Below, one piece after another: positions 24,208-34,121 of a DNA stretch of 64,000 nt (position 1 is its first letter; each line of letters begins with the position of its first letter). The notes beneath the pieces are model-generated. The model saw only the letters and a list, made by a program, of their open reading frames with translations, was not told the DNA's origin and did not search any database. The stretch lies in contig NZ_BMGR01000005.1 of assembly GCF_014640295.1 (NCBI RefSeq), positions 186,001 to 250,000 of the forward strand. Reading direction: 5' to 3'. The translations under genes were made by a program, and so were the position numbers. The DNA is from Paenibacillus abyssi (GTDB lineage: Bacteria; Bacillota; Bacilli; Paenibacillales; Paenibacillaceae).

Positions 24208-25794
24208 TTACACTTGTTTTCTTTCTTCTTTCGCCCGTTCTCCCGTTCGACTATATTCGCCACGAATCGCCCATTCCGCTTCCTCCCGGTCGCGCTCCGA
24301 CCACTCGCCCAGCTCATATCCGTGCCACGGAACGCGGGGTTTAAGACCCGGCAGCCCCAGCTCCTCCCATATTTTTTTCGCTTGTTCCATATGCGGCTTG
24401 GCTGGCAGGGAAACCGGCGGATAAGCAAACTTACGCATGGCATTGACAAGGCACACCGAGCCGAAGTTTTTCTGAACCGTGTTATCGGCAATATCATTCG
24501 TCGGCGGATGTCCGGATGGATCCAATCCCGCGCTTCGATACGGTAAAACCCTCATGTCATGTTCCGGCTGCACACGATAACTGAGCGCCCACACCACCGA
24601 TTCCATATCGCCGGGATCGATATCTTCATCTACGGCGATCACCATTTTTCCGACGGTGGAATTCCGGCCCGCCACAGCATATAACGCTTGCCAGACGATG
24701 GCCGGATTGCATCTTCGCATTCGGATCACGCACCAGGAATCGACCGCGATCTCATCAAAGGTCACATCGAGTACATCCGGCAGATTGCATTGATTCTTCA
24801 GATAATGCAGGTAGTTGTTATCCTGTGCAATTTTCTTCATTTTGCTGCTTTCACTAGGCGGCATCTGACTGATGATCGCGCAGAAGATCGGATTTTTCCG
24901 GTGCGTGATCGCCGTAATTTCGAAGACCGCATTGTATACCCGCGGACCCATATAACCCGTATATTCGCCAAAAGGCGCCTCCGGCTCGATATATTCCGTG
25001 GAAATCCGGCCTTCGATCACAAGCTCCGCATAGGCGGGAACCAATAAATCAACGGTTTTGCAACGGACCATATCAATCGGCTCGCCGAGCAGGCTTCCAG
25101 CCACCGCATATTCCTCTACCCCGTAAGGGATACGGGAGCCTGAGGTAAACGTAATCGTTGGCGGTCCGCCGATAACGAGTGCCGCTTCCAGCGGTTTCCC
25201 TTGTTGGCGCGCGAGATCCCAATGATTCCAGCCGTGATTGCGCGGGCTGATGAACATCCCCATCCGGTCCGGCCCTTTGACCTGCCCGCGGTAATTGCCG
25301 ACGTTCGTCCAGCCCGACTGCGGGTCTTTCGTCACCCAATTCGATGCTGTAGTGTAAGGGGCGATATCAAAGCCAGGCGTCGAGATCGGAATGGGAAACT
25401 CCTCGATCCCTCCGTGTTCCAGCAAGCTGTCGCCCATATGTACTTCATCATGCACGGGTCCTGTTTCCACAATATTCGGAGGAAGGGGCCGGGCCTGCGC
25501 TTCCAGCCAGCGTTCTCTTACCTTTTCCGGGGGGCATCCCATACCTAAAGAGTAAATTTCCGTTGAAGCCGCATAGATACCGACCGCCACCGAGCCGTTA
25601 AACGTACGGCCACGGCTGTCAGTTACATTTTCGAATAAAAATCCGCGTCGCTGTTCTTCCTCCAACCCCCGAAATTGCCATCTTACCAGCGGCATCAATT
25701 CCGTGTCCTTATTGATTGATCTGGTGATACGGTGCAGCTTCTCTTTGGAATCCAAGAGTTGGATGTGAGTACGCAAATCCTGTTTCACTGACAT
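24208..25794 (-). CDS. UbiD-family prFMN-dependent decarboxylase, copy 3
   Basis: About 528 residues, longer than and clearly diverged from the tandem pair at 5859-8791. It keeps the conserved blocks in order: TKDPQSGWTNVGNYRGQ (cofactor/metal), LVIEGRISTE, EAPFGEYTGYMGPR (conserved glutamates) and VIAVDEDIDPGDME. It matches the branch with the EAPFGEYTGY form rather than EGPFGEWPGYY. A GTG at 25803 is possible, but ATG at 25794 has AAGGAG with 8-base spacing. It is controlled by leader copy B. Probably acts on a different acid in the same pathway, or in the carboxylating direction. Confidence 0.92.
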   Translation of the reverse strand: MSVKQDLRTHIQLLDSKEKLHRITRSINKDTELMPLVRWQFRGLEEEQRRGFLFENVTDSRGRTFNGSVAVGIYAASTEIYSLGMGCPPEKVRERWLEAQARPLPPNIVETGPVHDEVHMGDSLLEHGGIEEFPIPISTPGFDIAPYTTASNWVTKDPQSGWTNVGNYRGQVKGPDRMGMFISPRNHGWNHWDLARQQGKPLEAALVIGGPPTITFTSGSRIPYGVEEYAVAGSLLGEPIDMVRCKTVDLLVPAYAELVIEGRISTEYIEPEAPFGEYTGYMGPRVYNAVFEITAITHRKNPIFCAIISQMPPSESSKMKKIAQDNNYLHYLKNQCNLPDVLDVTFDEIAVDSWCVIRMRRCNPAIVWQALYAVAGRNSTVGKMVIAVDEDIDPGDMESVVWALSYRVQPEHDMRVLPYRSAGLDPSGHPPTNDIADNTVQKNFGSVCLVNAMRKFAYPPVSLPAKPHMEQAKKIWEELGLPGLKPRVPWHGYELGEWSERDREEAEWAIRGEYSRTGERAKEERKQV

Positions 25795-25811
25795 CTTTTT
25801 CACTCCTTTTT

Positions 25812-25908
25812 TTATAAAAAAACAGCCTTTAAGAATCTTTCGATTCTTAAAGGCTGTTTTTGTCTGCGAAGGTTTAGTAGTTGAAGCTACTAATGCAGAT
25901 AAAGAGCC
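25812..25908 (-). ncRNA. Structured 5' leader with intrinsic terminator (copy B)
   Basis: On the minus strand: GGCTCTTTATCTGC, an inner hairpin TAGTAG-CTTCAA-CTACTA, the closing GCAGACA (25861-25867 pairing with 25895-25901, one mismatch), then a perfect 16-pair terminator with a GAAA loop (25822-25857) and seven Ts, and the ribosome site of ubiD copy 3. The terminator stem is nearly identical to that in copy A, while the inner hairpin is not, which points to a conserved structure. Transcription probably starts at a promoter about 40 bases upstream, making a leader of about 140 bases. Confidence 0.62.
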
Positions 25909-25952
25909 GATTATGAACTAACTTTTCACACTTAATGAAACCGCTTACTTTT

Positions 25953-25981
25953 AAGATAACATATGGCGGGGTAATTTTCAA
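25953..25981 (-). promoter_or_regulatory. Sigma-A type promoter for leader B and ubiD copy 3
   Basis: TTGAAA (-35) and TATCTT (-10) are separated by 17 bases on the minus strand. Expected start near 25946. It lies after the terminator of the racemase gene and before the leader element. Confidence 0.55.
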
Positions 25982-25999
25982 GATAGAAATAAAAGAAAA

Positions 26000-26037
26000 A
26001 ATCAGCAACAAATAGAGCCAGTCTATTCGACTGACTC
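26000..26037 (-). terminator. Intrinsic terminator after the YhfX-like gene
   Basis: Stem GAGTCAGTC paired with GACTGGCTC around a 5-base loop (26015-26037), followed on the minus strand by a T-rich run. It ends the racemase transcript and separates it from the ubiD operon. Confidence 0.6.
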
Positions 26038-26124
26038 CTGTTTTGATATTCGAAGCACTTACGCTTATGATTGCGTTCGCGACTCTCGTTCTACTAATCC
26101 CGCGCCCTAGCAGCGACCATGTTA

Positions 26125-27285
26125 TCAGATTTTGTTCCCATTGGCGTCATAATAACCCAACACGACAGGCTTGCCTTCGCGTATGCCGTCCACTGCTGCC
26201 ACCTGACCGCGCGTAACGAATATTTGCGGACGGAATCCGAATACAACCGGATCGCCTTCCCGGACATTCCCGTCGATATAACCGTAATAGTCGATGCCAC
26301 CGGTTGGGATCAGTTCAACCTCCGCTTCATTCAGCTCCTTGCCGAACAGCGCGCGCGGGCGATATGTCCCCCTTACCGGATCGACATAAAGACCTCCCCC
26401 AAAAACATGGCCTCTGCCGTTATACATATGGGAAACCTCGGACAAATACAGGAGCGCCGGCTTTTCCGCCGATTCCCTGACGGTTGCCAGTGGCGTTGTC
26501 CCCGTAAGCCCGTGCCCAGGCTCCACATGAGTGCCCCCGCGAGCAGCGATCATCTCGAACAGATCGGATGAATTGGTTCCCGGAACGTTGATTTGCGTGA
26601 TCTGGATGTTCAGCTCTTTGGTAAGCCGTGCAGCAGCCTCCATAACAGCGTCGAAGTTCACGGTTGGCAGCACATCCTGGGCCTGTTCGTTGAAAAGAAA
26701 GCACGGGAATGAAGTCACACCGACAATTTGCAGATGGGATAATTTCATGATTTCTCTGGCGGCGTCGACGACTTCCCCTACAAAAAAACCGCCTTCATGA
26801 CCCGGATAAAACAACGGGGTCTGGCCATATACGCGAAGCAGAATATTTTGCTTGATGCCGATTTTTTTTGCCGCTTCGTTCAATCGCCGCGCTTTGTTCA
26901 TCGTAAACACCGTGAATACTTCGGGCAGCATCTCCGCCAGTTCATGCTCAACACCGGCAGGCGGTTGAACCAGATGCCCGACATGCCCCAGCTTGAACCC
27001 CTGTTTTTTGATCGCTCGGGCGCCCATCCAATCGACTGCTACAAACGATTTAATACCCGATTCAACCAGTGCTTGATGTACGTCGGGATTGTAACCGATT
27101 TGCTTGGTCATGCCGTATACATTAAGAGCGCTCTTTTGGGCTCGTTCGCTAATGATCGCCGCATTTTCTCGAACGGTCTGTAGATCCAGCACATATGTAT
27201 TTGCTTCTAACTTCCCCTCTTGGTGCAGCTTGACGGCTGCATTCACTAAAGCCTTATTACGGTTCATTAAAGTTTCCAAAAACAT
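26125..27285 (-). CDS. YhfX-type PLP-dependent alanine racemase-fold protein
   Basis: About 386 residues. The N-terminal PLP barrel has the lysine in YGMTKQIGYNP (about residue 53) and later GHGLTGTTPL and EVSHMYNGRGHVFGGG. These fit the YhfX/fold-type III group rather than classic Alr; E. coli YhfX lies in an operon of uncertain function. A frame up to 27348 exists, but ATG at 27285 has GGAGGAG with 8-base spacing. It is transcribed toward the ubiD genes but ended by its own terminator. Likely racemase or lyase of an amino or hydroxy acid; the substrate is unknown. Confidence 0.82.
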   Translation of the reverse strand: MFLETLMNRNKALVNAAVKLHQEGKLEANTYVLDLQTVRENAAIISERAQKSALNVYGMTKQIGYNPDVHQALVESGIKSFVAVDWMGARAIKKQGFKLGHVGHLVQPPAGVEHELAEMLPEVFTVFTMNKARRLNEAAKKIGIKQNILLRVYGQTPLFYPGHEGGFFVGEVVDAAREIMKLSHLQIVGVTSFPCFLFNEQAQDVLPTVNFDAVMEAAARLTKELNIQITQINVPGTNSSDLFEMIAARGGTHVEPGHGLTGTTPLATVRESAEKPALLYLSEVSHMYNGRGHVFGGGLYVDPVRGTYRPRALFGKELNEAEVELIPTGGIDYYGYIDGNVREGDPVVFGFRPQIFVTRGQVAAVDGIREGKPVVLGYYDANGNKI

Positions 27286-27518
27286 ACGATTACTCCTCCA
27301 TGCTTCAAGTATTGCTGCTGTCTCCAACAGTGTCTGCGATTTTCGCAACCTACGATCGTCAATGCCAATATCTCTACCGACGCAATGAGCTGCCCGATAT
27401 CCATGAACTCACTCGGACGATTCGACAAATGTAGCTCTATTCCGCATTTTACCGCTTTTCGGCTCTATACGTAAGCCCTTTCACAAAAATAATATTATTA
27501 TCTCATAGGAGAAGTTGT

Positions 27519-27731
27519 GTGAAAGTGTCGAGCAATCACTACAAGACAAAGAGGTGTCTTCCAGGGTTTCGTCTGCTGACGATAGGCTGGTCGGACAAAC
27601 ACACCTTCTTGCCGCTAGACTTTGCTCTGCTCAGCTCGCGTAGTTCACAGATCAATGGCATGGATAATCACGTCGACAAGCGCACTTCCAGCTACAAACT
27701 TCGTCATGAATCCCTTGCTCCGATGGGCTAG
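27519..27731 (+). pseudogene. IS4-type transposase fragment
   Basis: About 65 codons match the middle of IS4-like DDE transposases: PGFRLLTIGWSDKHTFLPLDF, LLSSRSSQING and then DKRTSSYKLRHE. No start, catalytic triad region or terminal repeats belonging to it are evident, and it stops at TAG 27729. A short inverted pair (CTTTCACA and TGTGTGAAAG) lies just before it. This is a decayed insertion sequence marking the border between the catabolic cluster and the defence-like island. Confidence 0.7.
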
Positions 27732-27831
27732 AGAGTTGAATCCTAAGGTCTTGATCAACTGGATGGGACAAGATCTGACCAAGTTCATTTCCGATTATCG
27801 CCGCAGCTACCTCAACCATCCCATTCACATC

Positions 27832-30800
27832 CTATCCAATTGCCTTATTTGCCACTGGCACCAATTCAGGAGGCATCTCTTCCTTCAATCTCCACACAAA
27901 ACTCATCGGTTTATTTCCTTCATGCCTTACATACTCGGCTTCCCCTAAGAAAACAAAAGGCGAAGTGTAGCTATTCTCCTCTTTATATTCACGGACAAAT
28001 AACGCAATTCTATTCCCCATGCGTTTATGGTGGATATATCGCTTAGCCGTATTCGTTTCTTCCGAAATCCGACTCTGAGTTTGCCAATGAAAGAGACGTT
28101 CATTAATGGCGTAATCTTCATACAGAGTCGATGGAGAAAAGTCTTTGTCAGATTTATTTAGCGTAATAAAGAAAATATCCGTTCCCTTATCCTCGAAATA
28201 TTTCACTCCTTCACGAAAGGCTGGGGCCTTCTCTTCATTCCAAAAACCAAAGGCCGCCAACACTTGATCCGTTGAATAAGTGCAGTGTAAATCCAGGGGA
28301 CATGCGTAGGGGAACTCATTCCTTTTATCGACAAAGTTAATATGTGCGTAATTATATTTTAGAATTTCAATGATCTCATCCTTAAACAAGTTGCAGGAAA
28401 AAATGGACTGAACAGCGTGACTAATGTCCAGGTACCCTTGTTTTTTCGGTTCTGATCGGTAGAAAGTATAATAAAACATACTCAACATCAGACGCTCTTC
28501 TTCTGTTTGAACGGGTTTTCCTTGCTCAAGATACTCGATTAAAAAACCTAAAAGTCTCCGAGAGTTCATGCTTAATAAAGCCGGAATACGTTTTGTCAGG
28601 TACTCCATATTCTCAAACTCAAACGGCTCGATTAAACCCGCTTCCGCCATCAGCCCTCGGAATGTTCGATTTCCATTACGCCCACCGTAGAAATCATAAA
28701 GACTCATTCCGTGATACCGAATGAAATTTTCTAGTGTTAGGCTTAATCCAGTATCTTCTGCAAAATATTTCAGCTTTCCTACCAGGTTCTTCCGATTAAT
28801 TGTTGTTTGCTTCAGATTTCTGAGGATGTAGTCTTTGGCCTGTTTCTCAAGCTGAATGAAGCTTCCGCGTGGTAGGTTCGAAAACCCGTGCTCGACATAA
28901 TGCTGAACGGAATGTTTTGTTTTGCCAAGTATAGCTCTGAATTTCTCCTGGAAATTATATTCTTTTTGCGCTTGTCCAATAAAATCAAGAACCGTTAAAC
29001 ATTCTTTTCCGTCTGCCAAGCGAAGCCCACGGCCAAGCTGCTGTAAGAATACGGTCAAGCTCTCTGTAGGACGCAAGAATAAAATCGTGTTGATCTCCGG
29101 TATGTCTACCCCTTCATTATACAGATCGACAACGAAGATCACCTTGACATCACCTGAAACTAATCTCCCCTTAGCAGAATTGCGCTCCTCATCGCTAGAC
29201 TTTCCATGCAATGCAAGAGCGGCTATCCCCGACTCATTGAAAACCTTAGCCATATAGAGCGCATGATCCACACTCACGCAAAATCCAAGTGCTTTGACAT
29301 CATCCAAATCTGTTACATATTTCTTTAAGCTATTTATAATTTGACTTGCTCTAATTTTATTATGGGTGTATAAGTTCTCGAGCTCATTCAGATCGTAACC
29401 GCGCCTTGTCCATTTGACTTGGGATAAATCAACGCTATCTGTCACACCGAAATAATGAAAGGGACAAAGCAATTTCCGATCAATCGCATCCGTTAAGCGA
29501 ATTTCTGCCGCGATGGTATCATTAAAGTAGTGCAATACATCCTTTCCATCCATCCGCTCAGGAGTGGCTGTTAACCCTAATAATATCTGAGGCTGGTAAT
29601 AAGACAAAAGCTTCTGATAAGAAGGCGCCGCGGCATGGTGAAATTCATCAACGATGATATAATCATAAAAATCTGGAGTTGTTTTATCAGTAAGCTTTAG
29701 TGTGTTAAAGCTTTGGATACTGATAAACAGATGATCAATTGAATCGGCTTGATTACTTCCAACTTGGAGTTCTCCGAAATTCAGATCTTTCAAGATAAAC
29801 CGAAATGTATCCAGGCTTTGCTTAAGGATTTCCTCGCGATGAGCCACAAAGAGTAATCTTGCCCTTTGATTGCGACCGGAAAACCGCTTATAGTCAAATG
29901 CAGAAATAACCGTCTTCCCTACACCAGTAGCAGCGACTAGCAGATTTCTTGTTCTTCCATAAATGATTCGCTGAGCCTCTAACTTCTCAAGAATTTCTTT
30001 CTGATAATCGTAAGGAGTAATGTTAAATTGGAAAGTTAATTGTTTACTTTCCTGTTCCTTCTTTTTGCCAAGTGCTTGCTTGAGCAGTAATTGATGCTCT
30101 TGATCCGAGATGGAGAAGCTCTTAAATTCACGATCATTCCAGTAACTCTCAAAGGTCGCCTCTATTTTCTTCAGGACATCATAGGAATCCTTCTCCGTAA
30201 CCTTTACATTCCATTCCAAGCCGCTCGTAAGAGCAGGATTTGATAGGTTCGATGACCCTACGTAGGCTGTAGTAAAGCCTGTGTCTCTTTTGAATAGATA
30301 TGCTTTTGCGTGTAATCTTGTGCGATCCGTGTCGTAAGAGATTTTGATTTCTGTGTTCGGTAGCTTGCTTAATTCTAGGACGGCCTTATAATCCGTTGCT
30401 TCCATATAGGTCGTTGTTATGACCCGTAAACGGCCCCCATTTGATGTGAACTCCTCTAATTGCTCCATTAGGCAGCGCAGCCCGCTCCATTTGATAAAGG
30501 AAACCAATAAATCAACCTGATCTGAGGTTAATATCTCAGCTTTTAGTTCACTCATCATATTGGGCTCCGAATGAGACCCTGTAAATAATGAGCTTTGTGA
30601 TAATGGGGTTGTAGGTCTATTAACCTTGGATTCCTTGACACCACGAATATGGTTTAGCTTGGAATATACGTAGGTTAAAACCTCACCCCGTTCATCAAGC
30701 TGCCATTCCCTTAATTCCTCGTGGCCCAGGGTGTTACGTAGAGTTGCAATAAGTTCATTGCAGGTACGCACTTGTAAAAGCAGTGCATCGTCATCATCAC

Positions 30801-30984
30801 TATTTTGTTCCCGAATCATCTTCAAAGCTCTTCGGGTCACTGCAGCTAAATAATTAGACAACTGTTTGCGTGCTTCCTCCGGATCAAGTGACTCTACGCC
30901 AATGTCATATAAGGAAGAATCCAGGTCAGATAGTTGTTTCCTTGTAAGATTATTGATAATTTGTTCATACAGCCCCTGCTTCAT
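27832..30984 (-). CDS. PLD-nuclease/SF2-helicase protein with DUF3427-like C-terminus
   Basis: About 1050 residues. An N-terminal helical part is followed by a phospholipase D-like nuclease domain (HAKAYLFK...VGSSNLSNPAL near residues 245-270), then a superfamily 2 helicase: Walker A AATGVGKTVIS, DEFH box VDEFHHAAA, GLTATPERMDG, and motif VI QQLGRGLRL. The last 350 residues look like DUF3427. Such proteins occur widely in defence islands and resemble restriction-type translocating nucleases. ATG at 30984 has GAGGTG upstream. Its neighbour at 31047-33494 is a paralogue with the same front domains. Confidence 0.85.
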   Translation of the reverse strand: MKQGLYEQIINNLTRKQLSDLDSSLYDIGVESLDPEEARKQLSNYLAAVTRRALKMIREQNSDDDDALLLQVRTCNELIATLRNTLGHEELREWQLDERGEVLTYVYSKLNHIRGVKESKVNRPTTPLSQSSLFTGSHSEPNMMSELKAEILTSDQVDLLVSFIKWSGLRCLMEQLEEFTSNGGRLRVITTTYMEATDYKAVLELSKLPNTEIKISYDTDRTRLHAKAYLFKRDTGFTTAYVGSSNLSNPALTSGLEWNVKVTEKDSYDVLKKIEATFESYWNDREFKSFSISDQEHQLLLKQALGKKKEQESKQLTFQFNITPYDYQKEILEKLEAQRIIYGRTRNLLVAATGVGKTVISAFDYKRFSGRNQRARLLFVAHREEILKQSLDTFRFILKDLNFGELQVGSNQADSIDHLFISIQSFNTLKLTDKTTPDFYDYIIVDEFHHAAAPSYQKLLSYYQPQILLGLTATPERMDGKDVLHYFNDTIAAEIRLTDAIDRKLLCPFHYFGVTDSVDLSQVKWTRRGYDLNELENLYTHNKIRASQIINSLKKYVTDLDDVKALGFCVSVDHALYMAKVFNESGIAALALHGKSSDEERNSAKGRLVSGDVKVIFVVDLYNEGVDIPEINTILFLRPTESLTVFLQQLGRGLRLADGKECLTVLDFIGQAQKEYNFQEKFRAILGKTKHSVQHYVEHGFSNLPRGSFIQLEKQAKDYILRNLKQTTINRKNLVGKLKYFAEDTGLSLTLENFIRYHGMSLYDFYGGRNGNRTFRGLMAEAGLIEPFEFENMEYLTKRIPALLSMNSRRLLGFLIEYLEQGKPVQTEEERLMLSMFYYTFYRSEPKKQGYLDISHAVQSIFSCNLFKDEIIEILKYNYAHINFVDKRNEFPYACPLDLHCTYSTDQVLAAFGFWNEEKAPAFREGVKYFEDKGTDIFFITLNKSDKDFSPSTLYEDYAINERLFHWQTQSRISEETNTAKRYIHHKRMGNRIALFVREYKEENSYTSPFVFLGEAEYVRHEGNKPMSFVWRLKEEMPPELVPVANKAIG

Positions 30985-31046
30985 AAAACACCTCATCTGC
31001 CTTGGAGTCTATCTTAACAAACCATTTATACACGAAAACCCCATCA

Positions 31047-33494
31047 TTACTGAAGGGGGCCCTGCTTCTGCTCTTTGCGTTCAAAGTGATGATGTAACCT
31101 GTAAAGACAAATTTCTTTTGTCCAGCGGTACAAGATAGAAAGATGCTCGGGGGCGGGCTCAATTTTTAGACTAAACACCCCATCTTCGAAGCGGGTCATA
31201 CTCCCTTTAGCCGAACCCCATTTCGACATCGGCATTCGTTCAATAAGCTGGCTAACTACTGCCTCATTATACTCCCAGAGTCGTTTCGAGTCCTTGTCGG
31301 AGAAATCAATTCTCCTCCGGTATTCCTTTTCCATAAGGTAACCGTGAAAGAACGGCGCTGCCTCCCTGGAGGTAACAGACTCCGCCCAATGTTCCGGTCC
31401 TCGTTCTAGCATATAGAGGAGAACAATCATTTTATAACTCTTGGTCATGACCGTCTTCTCGGCATCACGGATCCAAGCTTCGTTTCGATAATATACTTCC
31501 TCTTCTTCCTTCGTTAAGCATTCGGCCCACCCAAGAAAACCAACGTAAGAACCGAATTCATTCCGATACTCCCAGCTGTTGGATCTCCCATAAAGGTGAA
31601 GTTCGAGATAAGTAGGGATTCGTCCGAGCTCATTCTTTAGATCAAGGAAAGAACGCTGCAATCGTTCGCGATGTGGCAGCTTCTTACGGCTTAATTCATC
31701 AAGCAGATTAATAACTGCCGTCTCCAGATGAAGCTCACATCCGAGCGGTACGGAGGGGATGACTGCTGCCTTTGCTTTTCCTTCTACTTCCCCTTCGCTC
31801 GCAAATAATCGAAGCTTCACATCTGCATTTCGGTAATTTCCAATTAAGTCAATGATCGTACAATGCGACTTCTGCTCCGACAATCGCAGACCCCTACCAA
31901 CTTGCTGTGTGAAAACCGTTAATGATTCCGTCGGCCTAACGAAAAGCAAGGTATCTACACTAGGAATATCTACACCCTCATTAAACAAATCGACGGTAAA
32001 TATGACCTCCAAATCCCCTCCAGCTAGACGCGTTATCGCCTCTTCCCTTGTGATTCCTGCCGTTCCCGAGTGAAGACTGACTGCTGAAACTCCCCTGTCT
32101 TGAAAATAGCCCGCCAAAAAATCCGCCTGCCGGATGGACGAGCAAAAACCAATCGTTCTTGTTTGCCTATGCTCAGTCCAGGCATCGTAGATCTTGTCGG
32201 CCAGTGTTTGTTTTAGCTGCGCTGCAGTCAACTGTTCATCATCATAGTGCGTTCCAAGCCACCTAATGGATGAATAATCGGTATCATCATAAACACCAAA
32301 ATATCGGAATGGGGACAACCAGCCACGACGGATGGCCTCGATAAAATGAATCTGGTAGGCGACGTTACCGTTACAAAGGGCATAGACATCCTTGCCGTCC
32401 ATCCGATCTGGTGTTGCCGTGATGCCAAGTAAAAACTTCGGTTTAAAATGTTGGATGACCGATTGTTACGACACCGCGGCAGCATGATGGAATTCATCTA
32501 CCACGATAAGATCAAACTGGTCCTGCGCGAAGGATTCACGGTGTTTCTTCATTCCGAGGGTGTAAATCGAAGCAAACACACAGTCTGCGTTTCCCTCTTT
32601 CATGACTCCGTTATAGATACCGAAGGTCTTGTCCGGCATGATGCGCTGGAACGATCGTTTCGCTTGAAAGAGAATTTCTTCACGATGCGCTACGAATAGC
32701 ACACGTTTAAAGCGCTGCGCAAAAAAGCCGGCAAGATAGGTCTTCCCAAGTCCCGTGGCCATGACAACCATGGCTTTGTCATATTCCTCTTCTAACGTTC
32801 TCTCTAATGCATCCAATGCATCGATTTGAGCAAACCTAGGATGGATAAGAGTTGGTTCGCCCTCCGAAACTATTTTTTCTACAGGTTCCCCTATATTTTC
32901 GGTACGGTATTCATCCTCTTCCATCTCCATAATCATGCGGATTAACTCCGGATTTTTACGATGGCAGGTCCGATACTCCTCTTCATAGGTAGCAATGGTA
33001 TGCTCATTTAACGGCAATGTAGAATCGTGATAGAAGTTCTGCATGAACTTGTCCAAAGCGACTTGGAAGGTATACGGCTCGGCTTTTGCATTCATCGCCA
33101 GGTTCCATTCCATCCCCATTCTCATGGCGGACATGGAAAAATTGGAGGAGCCGACGATCAGCAATCCTTCACCGTTTTCATAGTCAAATAAATAGGCCTT
33201 TGGGTGAAAGGACGTTCCCATACTTCGCCATAACCGTGCCTCCAGCCGTGTATCAATATCGAGTAATGCCTGCAGGCCTTCCGGCTGCGTAACAAAAAGA
33301 TAATCGCCGGCCAGAACCTTCACTTCAGCTCCCCGTTCTATTGCACCTTTCAGATGGGGCGCCAATAAGCGCACCCCCGACTTCATTATAAAGGAAGTCA
33401 TGATATAGATACCGGATGCATTCTGCATTCCGGTGATTAACTCGTCCGCTAGGTTTTCTGTAATGAGTTTGACATTAAGCGTTGTCATCGACAT
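31047..33494 (-). pseudogene. PLD-nuclease/SF2-helicase gene interrupted by one in-frame stop
   Basis: Two open parts (33494-32466 and 32402-31047) lie in the same frame and are separated only by TAA at 32466-32468 within the conserved segment after the DEFH box. The paralogue at 27832-30984 has Tyr there (APSYQK), and this gene reads VS-stop-QSVIQHF, so a single TAT/TAC-to-TAA change explains it. Rejoined, about 815 residues: PLD motif HPKAYLFD...VGSSNFSMSA, Walker A ATGLGKTYLA, VDEFHHAAA, GITATPDRMDG and QQVGRGLRLS. The C-terminal part differs from the paralogue. Either a recent null allele, a sequencing error, or stop read-through. It overlaps the MazG-like gene by 20 bases. Confidence 0.85.
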
Positions 33495-33804
33495 CGATTA
33501 GGTACACCCGATTCTGAAATCCACCACGCGCTTCCGCCTTCTGCTCTCTCAACGCTTCAAGTTGTTCCCACGTTGCGCCATGTACGGTGGCCAACGCCCG
33601 AATGATCTCGAGCATATCTGCAAGTTCTTCTAATGATTCTTTTGGACCTTCAGCTGAGAAGTATTCCTCTGACTCTTCTTTAAGCTTTATGACAAGCTCT
33701 TTCTTATACTCTTCCTCATCCAATATACGTGTGCGACATTCCTTACCATTCGCTTTGATCACCTGGGGAATAAGATCACGAACAAGCTTATTGTAGACCG
33801 GCAT
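33475..33804 (-). CDS. MazG-like/phosphoribosyl-ATP pyrophosphohydrolase-type protein
   Basis: A 109-residue all-alpha NTP pyrophosphohydrolase-like protein. YNKLVRDLIPQVI at the start and the acidic helices KEESEEYF and EELADMLEIIRAL supply the E-x-x-E...E-x-x-D metal pattern. Relatives hydrolyse nucleoside triphosphates to monophosphates and are common in phages and next to restriction-like helicases. It is the first gene of the pair with the interrupted helicase and overlaps its start by 20 bases, so the two are coupled. It could help by altering nucleotide pools or by cleaning up modified nucleotides. Confidence 0.82.
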   Translation of the reverse strand: MPVYNKLVRDLIPQVIKANGKECRTRILDEEEYKKELVIKLKEESEEYFSAEGPKESLEELADMLEIIRALATVHGATWEQLEALREQKAEARGGFQNRVYLIDVDDNA

Positions 33805-34074
33805 GGGTATCTCATCCTTCGCATGTTAGTTACCTATTATTGTATCACAACTAAGGGAATGGAAGAGATTAGTGTAAATTGATATTTGACTTAAATTGAT
33901 GTAAGAACAAAACAAATAAAAATCGATTTCAAAAGTTTCGAATTCATTAATTACCACCGTATAAACCCCAATATTAACTATTCCAACATATTTATATATC
34001 AAAAACACCCGATTCTAAAAGAGGCCACTGAAGAACTTGCGTTTTTTCTTCGAAGATTATGTAGAATGTACAAA

Positions 34075-34121
34075 AGAAGACATTCACCCCTGCATTTTGG
34101 GGATGGATGTCTTCTTTTTCT
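34075..34121. terminator. Intrinsic terminator hairpin, bidirectional
   Basis: A long interrupted stem (AGAAGACAT-CACCCC against GGGGATG-GATGTCTTCT) has T-rich runs on both sides, most clearly on the plus strand (TTTTTCT). It separates the HNH gene region from the MazG-helicase pair. Confidence 0.7.

Noticed and set aside
23590-25960. A TCTTAAAAGT sequence upstream of both leaders that could pair with the terminator arm as an antiterminator
   Set aside because: In copy B it overlaps the -10 box of the promoter, so it would not be part of the transcript; the match is probably chance.
27345-27520. Inverted CTTTCACA/TGTGTGAAAG pair as an insertion sequence end
   Set aside because: The transposase reading begins inside or before it, and no partner end was found on the other side of the fragment.
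33826-34008. 60-codon minus-strand frame in the AT-rich gap
   Set aside because: Low-complexity composition, no ribosome site, no recognisable motif.
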